Source: Solibacillus sp040273735
GTDB lineage: Bacteria > Bacillota > Bacilli > Bacillales_A > Planococcaceae
Direction: 5' to 3'
DNA length: 64,000 nt
Assembly (NCBI RefSeq): GCF_040273735.1
Contig: NZ_JBELZM010000012.1
Span: 1 to 64,000 of the forward strand
Shown: piece after piece, positions 26,595-33,448 of the stretch
How positions within the stretch are numbered: position 1 is the stretch's first letter
Layout: each line of letters starts with the position of its first letter
Translations under genes and position numbers: made by a program
Notes under the pieces: generated by a model
Seen by the model: only the letters and a program-made list of their open reading frames with translations
Told to the model about the DNA's origin: nothing
The model's database searches: none

Positions 26595-27245
26595 GTGGAT
26601 CCAAGACAAATAGAAGAAATTATGGAAGTCATTAAAGAATTTTTCCCTGAGAATACATCAATTGCTATTTCAGATACAAATGAGTATTTATATTATCAGC
26701 CAAGCAAAAAAGTAGACTTAAAAATCAAACCAGGTGACCCGATTAAAGAAGGTTCAGCTGCATACAAAGCTTTAGCGTATGGTCAAAAAATCAATTCATA
26801 CATTGAATCTGACGTATTCGGAGTTCCTTATTACGGAATGAGTATTCCTCTCATTGAAGAAGGTGAAACAAAAGGTGCCATTACAGCAATCTTCCCTCAA
26901 AAACCTTCTCCGTTTTTAACTAATTATATTACAGTGAAAATTGATGACTGCTGGTACCCAATTAAACACAATCAAGTAATTTATCTTGAGACACAATTGC
27001 GTAAAACTTTTGTAAAAACGATGCATCGTGAAGGATATCACCGCTTGAACTTAAGTGACTTAGAGTTATTTTTAGCTCCAGATTCGTTCATCCGTTGCCA
27101 CCGTTCTTATATTGTAAATATTGATTACATTGATGAAATCCAGCCAGATTCACACTCGACTTTCCTATTAATAATGAAAGACGGCACACGTATTCCTGTA
27201 AGCCAACGCTATGCTAGCTACTTCCGCCGTTCTTTAGGATTCTAG
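26595..27245 (+). CDS. LytTR-domain DNA-binding regulator with N-terminal sensor domain
   Basis: About 216 residues. The N-terminal half (about 1-110) resembles a small PAS/GAF-like sensor (IAISDTNEYLYYQP...GVPYYGMSIPLIEEGETKGAITAIFP). The C-terminal about 100 residues are a LytTR domain: VIYLETQLRKTFVKT, LEEL-like helix, SFIRCHRSYIVNIDYIDEI, and ISQRYASYFRRSL. There is no receiver domain, so it is not a classical two-component regulator. The true start is GTG 26595 after AAAGAGGTG. It is followed by a strong terminator and then the CoA-transferase gene in the same direction, its most likely target. Confidence 0.88.
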   Translation: MDPRQIEEIMEVIKEFFPENTSIAISDTNEYLYYQPSKKVDLKIKPGDPIKEGSAAYKALAYGQKINSYIESDVFGVPYYGMSIPLIEEGETKGAITAIFPQKPSPFLTNYITVKIDDCWYPIKHNQVIYLETQLRKTFVKTMHREGYHRLNLSDLELFLAPDSFIRCHRSYIVNIDYIDEIQPDSHSTFLLIMKDGTRIPVSQRYASYFRRSLGF

Positions 27246-27252
27246 AATTATT

Positions 27253-27285
27253 AAAAGCGACTCGTACATACGAGTCGCTTTTTTA
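27253..27285 (+). terminator. Terminator of the LytTR regulator gene
   Basis: A perfect 14-bp stem, AAAAGCGACTCGTA / TACGAGTCGCTTTT, with a minimal loop, followed by T's, 8 nt after the stop. Confidence 0.92.
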
Positions 27286-27576
27286 ATTTCCGCCACCCCT
27301 TGGTCTTTTGGCCTATTCTCCCACCCTTAATTGTGCGTTTCTGCTAAATAAGTTATTAGTCAACTTCATAGCTAATCTGTTTTTATCTCTCTTTTACGTT
27401 AAATTTCTCTAATAATCACCTTTTAAGCGCTTTTATGTTGCGCGTGAAGTAAATGTGACAATTTGATGATAATATTAGCATAAATGCCGGTTTACTACCT
27501 GGTGAAATACACAGAAAATTACAAAAGTTTTCTGTTTATCAAACGATTAAATAACTTATTAGGGGAGGATTTATTA
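27286..27576 (+). promoter_or_regulatory. Upstream region of the CoA-transferase gene
   Basis: 290 nt between the LytTR-gene terminator and the CoA-transferase start, so the latter has its own promoter here. One LytTR-half-site-like stretch (TACGTTAAA, about 27396-27404) is visible, but not the usual pair of repeats. A short imperfect inverted repeat (AGAAAA...TTTTCT, about 27512-27532) lies in the probable leader. Confidence 0.35.
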
Positions 27577-29097
27577 ATGGATCCACGAGTTGAGAAACGT
27601 TTAGGTTTAAAACAATTAGTAGATAAAGTTGTATCTGCTGAAGAAGCTGCTGCTTTAATTCAAGATGGCACAGTGGTAGGGATGTCAGGATTTACTCGCG
27701 CAGGTGATGCTAAAGTTGTACCAATGGCATTAGTAGAGCGTGCTAAAAACGAAAAATTTAAAATTGATGTATATACAGGGGCTTCATTAGGTCCAGAAGT
27801 TGATAACTACTTAGCTGCTGCTGGTGTTATTAACAAACGCGGTCCTTTCCAAGGGGATGCGGTAATGCGCGGTTTAGTAAACAAAGGCGAAATTTCTTAT
27901 GTAGACGCACACCTTTCTCATAATGCTGAATTAGTACGTCAAGGAATTATCGGTCCTATTAAACACTTAATTTTAGAAGCAGTTGCAATTACAGAAGATG
28001 GCTTAATTATCCCATCAAACTCTGTAGGTAACTCACCAATCTTCGCTGAATATGCAGAGAACATTATTATCGAATTAAATATCTCTCATCCGGAAGCATT
28101 GATCGGTATTCATGATATCTATGTTCCAGGTGAACAAGGTAAGCGTGACGTGATTCCAATGACAAATGCTGAGCAGCGTATCGGTGAAATCGGTATTAAA
28201 GTAGATCCAGCTAAAATTAAAGCAATCGTTATTTCTGAAGAGCCAGACGCTCCTTCATTAATCGTTCCTCCAGATGAGGAAACACAGGACATGGCAAACA
28301 TTTTATTAGACTTCTTCCGTTCTGAAATCAAAGCGGGCCGTTTAACAAATGAATTAATGCCATTACAATCAGGTGTAGGTTCAGTAGCAAACGCAGTATT
28401 AGACGGCTTTGCTGATGCAGAATTCGAAAACCTGGTAGTTGCTTCTGAAGTATTACAAGATGCAGTATTCAACTTAATTGATGCTGGTAAAGTACGCTTT
28501 GCTGCTGCAACTTCTATTACACTTACAGAAGAATTACAGAAAAAAGTTTACGGCAACTTAGAAAAGTATGCTGATAAAATTTGCTTACGTCCACAAGAAA
28601 TCTCTAACCACCCAGAGCTTATCCGTCGTTTGGGCTTAATCTCAATCAACACTGCTCTTGAGTTAGATATTTATGGTAACGTAAACTCTACACACGTTTC
28701 AGGAACTAAAATGATGAACGGAATCGGCGGTTCTGGTGACTTTGCACGTAACGCTCGTCTTGGTATCTTCGTAACGAAATCATATGCAAAAGGCGGCGCG
28801 ATTTCTTCAATCGTACCAATGGTTTCTCACGTAGACCACACTGAGCACGATGTAGACGTAATCGTAACTGAACAAGGTATCGCAGATTTACGCGGACTTG
28901 CTCCAAAAGAGCGCGTAAAATTAATCATCGAAAACTGTGCTCACCCAGATTTCAAAGAGCAGTTATGGGATTACTATAACCGCGCTTACGAAGCAACTGG
29001 CGGCGCGCACACTCCTCATATCTTAGAGGAAGCTCTATCTTGGCACGTAAACCTTGCTAAAAACAAAACAATGAAAAAAGAAACAGCTAACGCTTAA
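27577..29097 (+). CDS. Acetyl-CoA hydrolase / acetate (succinyl-CoA:acetate) CoA-transferase
   Basis: 506 residues, a class I-type CoA-transferase of the acetyl-CoA hydrolase/transferase family (Ach1/SucCoA:acetate CoA-transferase). Motifs: GTVVGMSGFTRAGDAKVVP at the N-terminus, a catalytic glutamate region VVASEVLQDAVFNLID, and the conserved GIGGSGDFARNARL followed by KGGAISSIVPMVSHVDHTEHDVDVIVTEQGIADLRGL. It moves CoA between acyl groups and acetate, buffering acetyl-CoA and acetate. ATG 27577 has GGGGAGG; the longer ORF has no site. Codon use is biased to T/A-ending preferred codons, consistent with high expression. Confidence 0.9.
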   Translation: MDPRVEKRLGLKQLVDKVVSAEEAAALIQDGTVVGMSGFTRAGDAKVVPMALVERAKNEKFKIDVYTGASLGPEVDNYLAAAGVINKRGPFQGDAVMRGLVNKGEISYVDAHLSHNAELVRQGIIGPIKHLILEAVAITEDGLIIPSNSVGNSPIFAEYAENIIIELNISHPEALIGIHDIYVPGEQGKRDVIPMTNAEQRIGEIGIKVDPAKIKAIVISEEPDAPSLIVPPDEETQDMANILLDFFRSEIKAGRLTNELMPLQSGVGSVANAVLDGFADAEFENLVVASEVLQDAVFNLIDAGKVRFAAATSITLTEELQKKVYGNLEKYADKICLRPQEISNHPELIRRLGLISINTALELDIYGNVNSTHVSGTKMMNGIGGSGDFARNARLGIFVTKSYAKGGAISSIVPMVSHVDHTEHDVDVIVTEQGIADLRGLAPKERVKLIIENCAHPDFKEQLWDYYNRAYEATGGAHTPHILEEALSWHVNLAKNKTMKKETANA

Positions 29098-29104
29098 TCT
29101 TTAT

Positions 29105-29163
29105 ACATGGTAAAGGGTTTGTCCGAAACGTTATAAATCGTTTCGGACAAACCCTTTTTTTAT
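29105..29163 (+). terminator. Terminator of the CoA-transferase gene
   Basis: A perfect 19-bp stem (29112-29130 with 29139-29157), 8-nt loop and seven T's: an unusually long and strong terminator, consistent with a highly expressed gene. Confidence 0.95.
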
Positions 29164-29221
29164 CATAAAAAAAGGAGGCTAATTTCCCGCCACCTTGTTT
29201 TTATAAAATTCAACAGTTTGC

Positions 29222-29632
29222 TTACGCTCGTTTTTCCTGTTCATGATTGTAGTAATCAGTTGTTGTTTGAGCGCCTTCCTCGACCATTTGGTTACCTTCT
29301 AACGTATGATCTGCAATCTCTCCAGCTGTCACTGCAACATCTTCCAGGGATTCTTCTTTGTAATCTTCTTTTCCGACAGAAGCCGATTTTGCCATATTTG
29401 TATCCAAATCACCTGTTGATGATGGATGCGCATTTTCATTACTGTAACCAGCAGACGTTTTGTCCTGAACTTTCTGCATCAAGCCTTGAACTCCACCGCT
29501 TTCATTTACTTTACCTTTTGCTTTATTCAAATAATCCATTGCTTTATCCCGGTTTTCCTTTTTACTTAAAAATGAAGCAGCACCTGCTAATAACCCCGCA
29601 ACTACAACGCCTTTACCTTTTAATTTAGCCAT
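29222..29632 (-). CDS. YtxH-like general-stress protein
   Basis: About 136 residues. A short hydrophobic N-terminal segment (GKGVVVAGLLAGAASFLS, about 5-22) is followed by KKENRDKAMDYLNKAKGKV, the pattern of YtxH-like stress proteins, then a long acidic, disordered, Asn/Ser/Glu-rich tail. YtxH in B. subtilis belongs to the sigma-B/sigma-H stress regulon, but its function is unknown. ATG 29632 has GGGAGG upstream; a longer reading from 29674 does not. A near-perfect sigma-B promoter precedes the gene, which supports the assignment. Confidence 0.82.
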   Translation of the reverse strand: MAKLKGKGVVVAGLLAGAASFLSKKENRDKAMDYLNKAKGKVNESGGVQGLMQKVQDKTSAGYSNENAHPSSTGDLDTNMAKSASVGKEDYKEESLEDVAVTAGEIADHTLEGNQMVEEGAQTTTDYYNHEQEKRA

Positions 29633-29684
29633 AATAATATTACCTCCCAATTCGGAATTTAATTTCAATTTCATATAAATTAAT

Positions 29685-29709
29685 ATACCCTGCGAATTTC
29701 TTTTAAAAC
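29685..29709 (-). promoter_or_regulatory. Sigma-B promoter of the YtxH-like gene
   Basis: On the minus strand GTTTTA (29704-29709), a 13-nt spacer and GGGTAT (29685-29690) match the sigma-B consensus at 11 of 12 core positions. It lies 53 nt before the ATG. Confidence 0.85.
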
Positions 29710-29783
29710 ATTTGCAGTTATAGGATTAAAAAATACCTGAATTGGATAAATATTTATAATTAATATAAAAAGGAGTGTTCAAT

Positions 29784-29888
29784 ATGTTCCAAAACACAGA
29801 AATTACATATAAAGGTACGGAGATTCTTACGCTTCTCGGTGTTTCAGGAGTTATTACAGCTCTAATTTCATTATTTGTAGGATTCTAA
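29784..29888 (+). CDS. 34-residue single-pass membrane microprotein
   Basis: From ATG 29784 to TAA 29888: MFQNTEITYKGTEILTLLGV..., a polar 12-residue head followed by one hydrophobic helix of about 20 residues ending in FVGF. An AAAAGGAG site stands 8 nt before the ATG, and a terminator follows 42 nt after the stop. Those two flanking signals make it a credible gene. It is divergent from the sigma-B-controlled YtxH-like gene. I do not recognise the family. Confidence 0.65.
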   Translation: MFQNTEITYKGTEILTLLGVSGVITALISLFVGF

Positions 29889-29930
29889 AAAACATGACAA
29901 TCAATCCAAAGAAATTTATAACTCCATAAT

Positions 29931-29972
29931 AAAACACGATTTTCCAAAAAATGAGAATCGTGTTTTTTTATT
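29931..29972. terminator. Bidirectional terminator
   Basis: AAAACACGATT / AATCGTGTTTT arms with T-runs, between the 34-residue gene (+) and the acetyltransferase gene (-). The plus-strand run (TTTTTTTATTTT) is the stronger. Confidence 0.8.
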
Positions 29973-29975
29973 TTA

Positions 29976-30257
29976 CTATACTTTTACATCGTCATACGCA
30001 TCGCTTTTTTGGAATGAAGAAACGACATATGAACAAATGGCCTTCATTTTGTAATTGTTTTCTCGGGCGTAATCCGCAGCTGCATCTAAAAGCTTTTTGG
30101 CTACCCCTTGACCGCGCAGCACATCGGATACATACGTATGATCCATATTCATGACACCGTCACGTAAAACCCAAGTAATCTCAGCAACACGCTGACCGTT
30201 CAATTCATATTCCAGAGCACCATAGTTATTCCCTTTGTCTTTATAAATAAATTCCAT
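29976..30257 (-). CDS. YjdJ-type small GNAT acetyltransferase
   Basis: 93 residues, the short single-domain GNAT class (Pfam GCN5-related N-acetyltransferase PF14542). The acetyl-CoA binding pattern VSDVLRGQGVAKKLLDAAADYARE is visible, followed by the C-terminal strand KAICSYVVSSFQ. Substrates of this short class are unknown. ATG has a GGAGGGAG site. It stands alone, flanked by terminators. Confidence 0.88.
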   Translation of the reverse strand: MEFIYKDKGNNYGALEYELNGQRVAEITWVLRDGVMNMDHTYVSDVLRGQGVAKKLLDAAADYARENNYKMKAICSYVVSSFQKSDAYDDVKV

Positions 30258-30306
30258 ATTTCTCCCTCCTTCTGTACTTCACAATATACCATAATTTGAA
30301 TTTTTG

Positions 30307-30339
30307 AAAAAATAAAAGCACCCGATTTACGAGTGCTTT
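30307..30339 (-). terminator. Terminator of the DUF1002 gene
   Basis: AAAGCAC/GTGCTTT stem with a T-rich run on the minus strand (ending TTTATTTTTTC), 16 nt after the stop. Confidence 0.8.
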
Positions 30340-30354
30340 CATTGAATGACTATT

Positions 30355-31269
30355 TTATTTGAACCAAGATGAAATTGTATCGATTAAATTATTAAAGAAA
30401 TTTTTGACGCTTTGCCAAAATCCTTCATCCTCTAATATCGCACCGAACTTCTCATCAAACTTTGCCGTTAAATCTGAAAGCTGTGATGATAATTTACCGA
30501 AATCGATATTCAAATTACTGATTCGGTCCATTAAATCCACTAAAAGCTGACGGTCTGCCTCACTTAAATTGATTTGCAGTTTGTTCAGCTGCTCTTCAAC
30601 AATTTGCTGAACTTCTTCTTTTGTTGCCGGTTTATTTTCTGCAATTGCTTTCTTAATCTCTGTCAATAATTCCGCAACTTGTGCATCTGAAACTCCTGCC
30701 GATTCTGCAATTGATGTAGCAACTGATAATTCGTCATTTGCGACATCTGTACGCTCAATATCTAATGTCTCACCTGTTTTTGCTTCATATGCTTTATATA
30801 TCCCGACTAATGCCGAGTGACCTGTTACTGGTTTTGGTGCTGCAATTTCCACGATCGCATCTTCAATGCCTGCCGTTAACATGGCATTTGCATACATTTC
30901 AGATGTTACTTGTGTAATATTATCTGGTGTTACGATACTAATTGTAAGTCCCTTGCCTGCATCTTGACGTGTAATTTTCGCAGATGAAAACATACGTGAA
31001 CTTGGGTTACTATCTTTTATATATTTTGCTAAATCCTGTCCTGAAATTGTAATTTCATCTACTTCTGTTTCCTGATCTACACGCAAAGCAATTTTCACTG
31101 TTTCTTTTTCATCAGCAGATAAGTTACTTCCATAAACAACGATTGGTACACCGAGTTTTTCATTGATTGGATTTTTTTGTTCAGTAGTCGCTGCAGAAGC
31201 GCTCATTGGTAAAACAAAAGAAATTAATAACGCGAATGCTGCAATGACAGCCATCCATTTTTGTTTCAT
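30355..31269 (-). CDS. Secreted DUF1002 protein (YpuA-like)
   Basis: 304 residues. A Sec signal peptide (basic start, hydrophobic core, ending SASA-ATT at about residue 27) is followed by the DUF1002 domain: LGVPIVVYGSNLSADEKE at its start, VTPDNITQVTSEMYANAMLTAGIEDAIVEIAAP in the middle, GHSALVGIYKAYE further on. The C-terminal about 100 residues are predicted helical/coiled coil (EEVQQIVEEQLNKLQINLSEADRQLLVDLMD) ending in an amphipathic WQSVKNFFNNLIDTISSWF. It matches B. subtilis YpuA in class; function unknown, acting outside the membrane. Confidence 0.87.
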   Translation of the reverse strand: MKQKWMAVIAAFALLISFVLPMSASAATTEQKNPINEKLGVPIVVYGSNLSADEKETVKIALRVDQETEVDEITISGQDLAKYIKDSNPSSRMFSSAKITRQDAGKGLTISIVTPDNITQVTSEMYANAMLTAGIEDAIVEIAAPKPVTGHSALVGIYKAYEAKTGETLDIERTDVANDELSVATSIAESAGVSDAQVAELLTEIKKAIAENKPATKEEVQQIVEEQLNKLQINLSEADRQLLVDLMDRISNLNIDFGKLSSQLSDLTAKFDEKFGAILEDEGFWQSVKNFFNNLIDTISSWFK

Positions 31270-31388
31270 TTTATAAATCCCCCTTTGCGAATGTATATGT
31301 TGTCCAATTAACTATACATTCTTTAATTAATACGAATAAAAAAAGTAAAAGGTTTCATATACATTTCCCCTTTTACTTATAGTTGTAT

Positions 31389-32246
31389 CTAAACGATTTC
31401 TGTCCAGCCGTCTTTTTGCGTAATTTTGCGCGCTTTCATGAGAGTACCTAGTGCACGCTTAAAGGAACCCTTACTCATATTGAACATTTCAGAAATTTCC
31501 TCTGGTGTTGACTTATCACCAAACGGCATTTTTCCGCCGACACTTTCCAAATATGCAAAGATTTTTTCAGCATCATCACCTAAGCGTTCATGTTTTCGAG
31601 GCAAAAATGAGCCGTTTAACGAGCCATCTTCCTTCACATCAATAATGCGCACTTGCACTTCTTGTCCTAAACGTGGCTCAGCTTTCATTTCCGATTCGTG
31701 TACGAAAATACGATAAGGATTTTCAACACCCAATAAAAATGATCCTACCGGTAATAGACGGTATGGTCGTGCTGTAATGTTTTTGTTGAACATGTCTTCC
31801 GCTGCGCCTTCATACATGTCATTAACTTTTTCTTCTGTAATTAAACGACCGAATAAATCCCCGTTGCGATCTGTACGTAATGTAATGTACAAATAATCTC
31901 CTGATTCCGGCCATACTTCTTCAATAGCCGGTAAGTCTTCGGCACGTACTAATACTTCGCGTGATGTACCAATATCACAGAAAGCGCCTTCTTTTGTTAC
32001 TTTCAACACGCGTGCCCAACCGTAATCCGCTTCTGTAATATGCGGAATGGCTGTCGTTGCCTGAAGGTCTCCACGGCGATCCGTATAAAGGAATACTTTT
32101 AAAACATCGCCGATCGCAATTGTTTCTGCTACATCTGATGCATTTAAAGGAATTTCCAGTTCACCATTTGTTAAAATATAACGTGACCCTTGTTCTTCCA
32201 ATACCGTTAATTCCACTACTTGTCCTGATTTTATTAATTGATTCAT
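31389..32246 (-). CDS. cvfB: RNA-binding virulence regulator CvfB (YitL)
   Basis: About 285 residues, S1-domain protein of the CvfB family: three S1-like OB folds (about 1-65, 66-140, 145-215, with DYGWARVLKVTKEGAFCDIGTSREVLV and 'RIFVHESEM') and a C-terminal winged-helix (MSKGSFKRALGTLMKARKI). CvfB of Staphylococcus binds RNA and affects virulence gene expression. ATG 32246 has an AAAGGAGAA site; an upstream ATG at 32273 overlaps the mntR stop and lacks one. It follows mntR by 26 nt, so the two may be cotranscribed. Confidence 0.92.
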   Translation of the reverse strand: MNQLIKSGQVVELTVLEEQGSRYILTNGELEIPLNASDVAETIAIGDVLKVFLYTDRRGDLQATTAIPHITEADYGWARVLKVTKEGAFCDIGTSREVLVRAEDLPAIEEVWPESGDYLYITLRTDRNGDLFGRLITEEKVNDMYEGAAEDMFNKNITARPYRLLPVGSFLLGVENPYRIFVHESEMKAEPRLGQEVQVRIIDVKEDGSLNGSFLPRKHERLGDDAEKIFAYLESVGGKMPFGDKSTPEEISEMFNMSKGSFKRALGTLMKARKITQKDGWTEIV

Positions 32247-32272
32247 AATATTCTCCTTTTTCTTGTCAATCA

Positions 32273-32692
32273 TTACATACTATGATTTGATTTCATTTCT
32301 TCCAGCTTCTTTGTCATTTGAGGCTCTTCTTCTAAAAGCTGTACAAGATCCGCAATGCGATCTATGGAATTCCAGCTCAAGTGATGTTCAATACCTTCAA
32401 CGTCTTCATATATACGTTCTTCATCTACCCCTATTAAACGCAAAAATTGTTCCAGCAAATCATGTCGCTGAACAAGTCTCTTTCCTAACTTTTGCCCTTT
32501 TGGCGTTAATGTTAAGCCTCTATATTTTTCATATATTAAATAGCCGTCTTTATCCAATTTCTGCACCATTTTTGTAACGGAGGAAGGTAGAACAGATAAA
32601 GCTTCCGCAATATCGGACACACGTGCATACCCTTTATGTTCAATTAGTAGATAAATTTGTTCGATGTGGTCCTCCATGCTAGGTGTTGGCAT
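32273..32692 (-). CDS. mntR: Manganese-responsive repressor MntR
   Basis: About 139 residues, DtxR/MntR family. Closely similar to B. subtilis MntR: MPTPSMEDHIEQIYLLIEHKGYARVSDIAEAL, the recognition helix PSSVTKMVQKLDKDGYLIYEKYRGLTLT, and the metal/dimer part ENVEGIEHHLSW-like (DVEGIEHHLSWNSIDRIADLV). It represses Mn importers and activates efflux when Mn(II) is plentiful. ATG 32692 matches the family start; the extra N-terminal residues of the longer ORF do not. Its transporter targets are not in the window. Confidence 0.94.
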   Translation of the reverse strand: MPTPSMEDHIEQIYLLIEHKGYARVSDIAEALSVLPSSVTKMVQKLDKDGYLIYEKYRGLTLTPKGQKLGKRLVQRHDLLEQFLRLIGVDEERIYEDVEGIEHHLSWNSIDRIADLVQLLEEEPQMTKKLEEMKSNHSM

Positions 32693-33007
32693 AGCTGTTC
32701 CCTCTCTTTCCAATTGCTTCTTTCAGTTTACTACAATTTCACGCAAAAAGTTAACTGAAAACAGTAAACGCATAATTTACATTTGCTTAGTTTCATAAAA
32801 TATTCGGCTATGGTTACATAGTAAGCGGATTAGTCAGCCATTGCCGTTATTGTGGCAATTTTAAACGGTCTTCCTACGCTAAAAGGCGTTAAAAGAAAAA
32901 GGCTATTGCAATTAGTATGTCCCTAATTGAATAACCTCTTCATTTTATCTTTTATAAAACTTGATCATGACTGCTTATATACATAAAGAAAACATTGAAG
33001 TCACTGC
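32693..33007 (-). other. Intergenic region between the ComFB-like gene and mntR
   Basis: About 315 nt. It holds the ComFB-gene terminator (32894-32937) and a separate perfect 6-bp inverted repeat ATTGCC/GGCAAT (32840-32859) followed on the plus strand by TTTT. A candidate mntR promoter (TTAACT, 18 nt, TAAACT) is at about 32723-32752 on the minus strand. No coding sequence is seen. Confidence 0.5.
32894..32937 (-). terminator. Terminator of the ComFB-like gene
   Basis: AGGTTATT..AATTAG / CTAATT..AATAGCCT arms (32923-32937 with 32900-32914) followed by TTTTTCTTTT on the minus strand. Confidence 0.75.
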
Positions 33008-33295
33008 TTATGGATGCTTAGGATATTGTTTTACAATGTGAAGTGCACGGATAATCTGTTTATTGATTTCCTCAAGATTTTCCGGTGTGCTCATTTGTTT
33101 AAATACAGCATCTCTAGTCTCGTTTGATGTAACATAACGAGCTGGCAATACATTTAAAACAATTGCATTCACATCCATCTCACATTGTTCACAATGACAA
33201 AATGTTTGATATTCAACGCCATGCAGCAGAAAACTAACAAGCCCTTTTACAATTTCTTCTGTTACATTTATTAATTTAATACCTGACATTGCCAT
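33008..33295 (-). CDS. ComFB-family protein
   Basis: About 95 residues. The pattern FCHCEQCEMDVNAIVLNVLPARYV, with clustered cysteines that bind zinc in the family, and the C-terminal 'INKQIIRALHIVKQYPKHP' are those of ComFB-like proteins (late competence development family). Some family members bind cyclic di-nucleotides. In B. subtilis comFB lies between comFA and comFC; here the gene stands alone. The preferred start is ATG 33295 after GAGGCG; an ATG 12 nt upstream lies on that site. Confidence 0.82.
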   Translation of the reverse strand: MAMSGIKLINVTEEIVKGLVSFLLHGVEYQTFCHCEQCEMDVNAIVLNVLPARYVTSNETRDAVFKQMSTPENLEEINKQIIRALHIVKQYPKHP

Positions 33296-33448
33296 CTTTC
33301 GCCTCATTTTTTAAACTAGATTCTCTTCTACAATCATATAACGCCAAGTAATATAACTCAATCATTTTGATTAAAACATGTGACTTTTTTACTTTCGATT
33401 AAAAAGACATATTTCTATAATTTTACTCACTTTATAAATACCAGTATA

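Noticed and set aside
29218..29628. Plus-strand ORF of 136 codons, leucine-rich
   Set aside because: Antisense shadow of the YtxH-like gene, which has a ribosome site and a sigma-B promoter.
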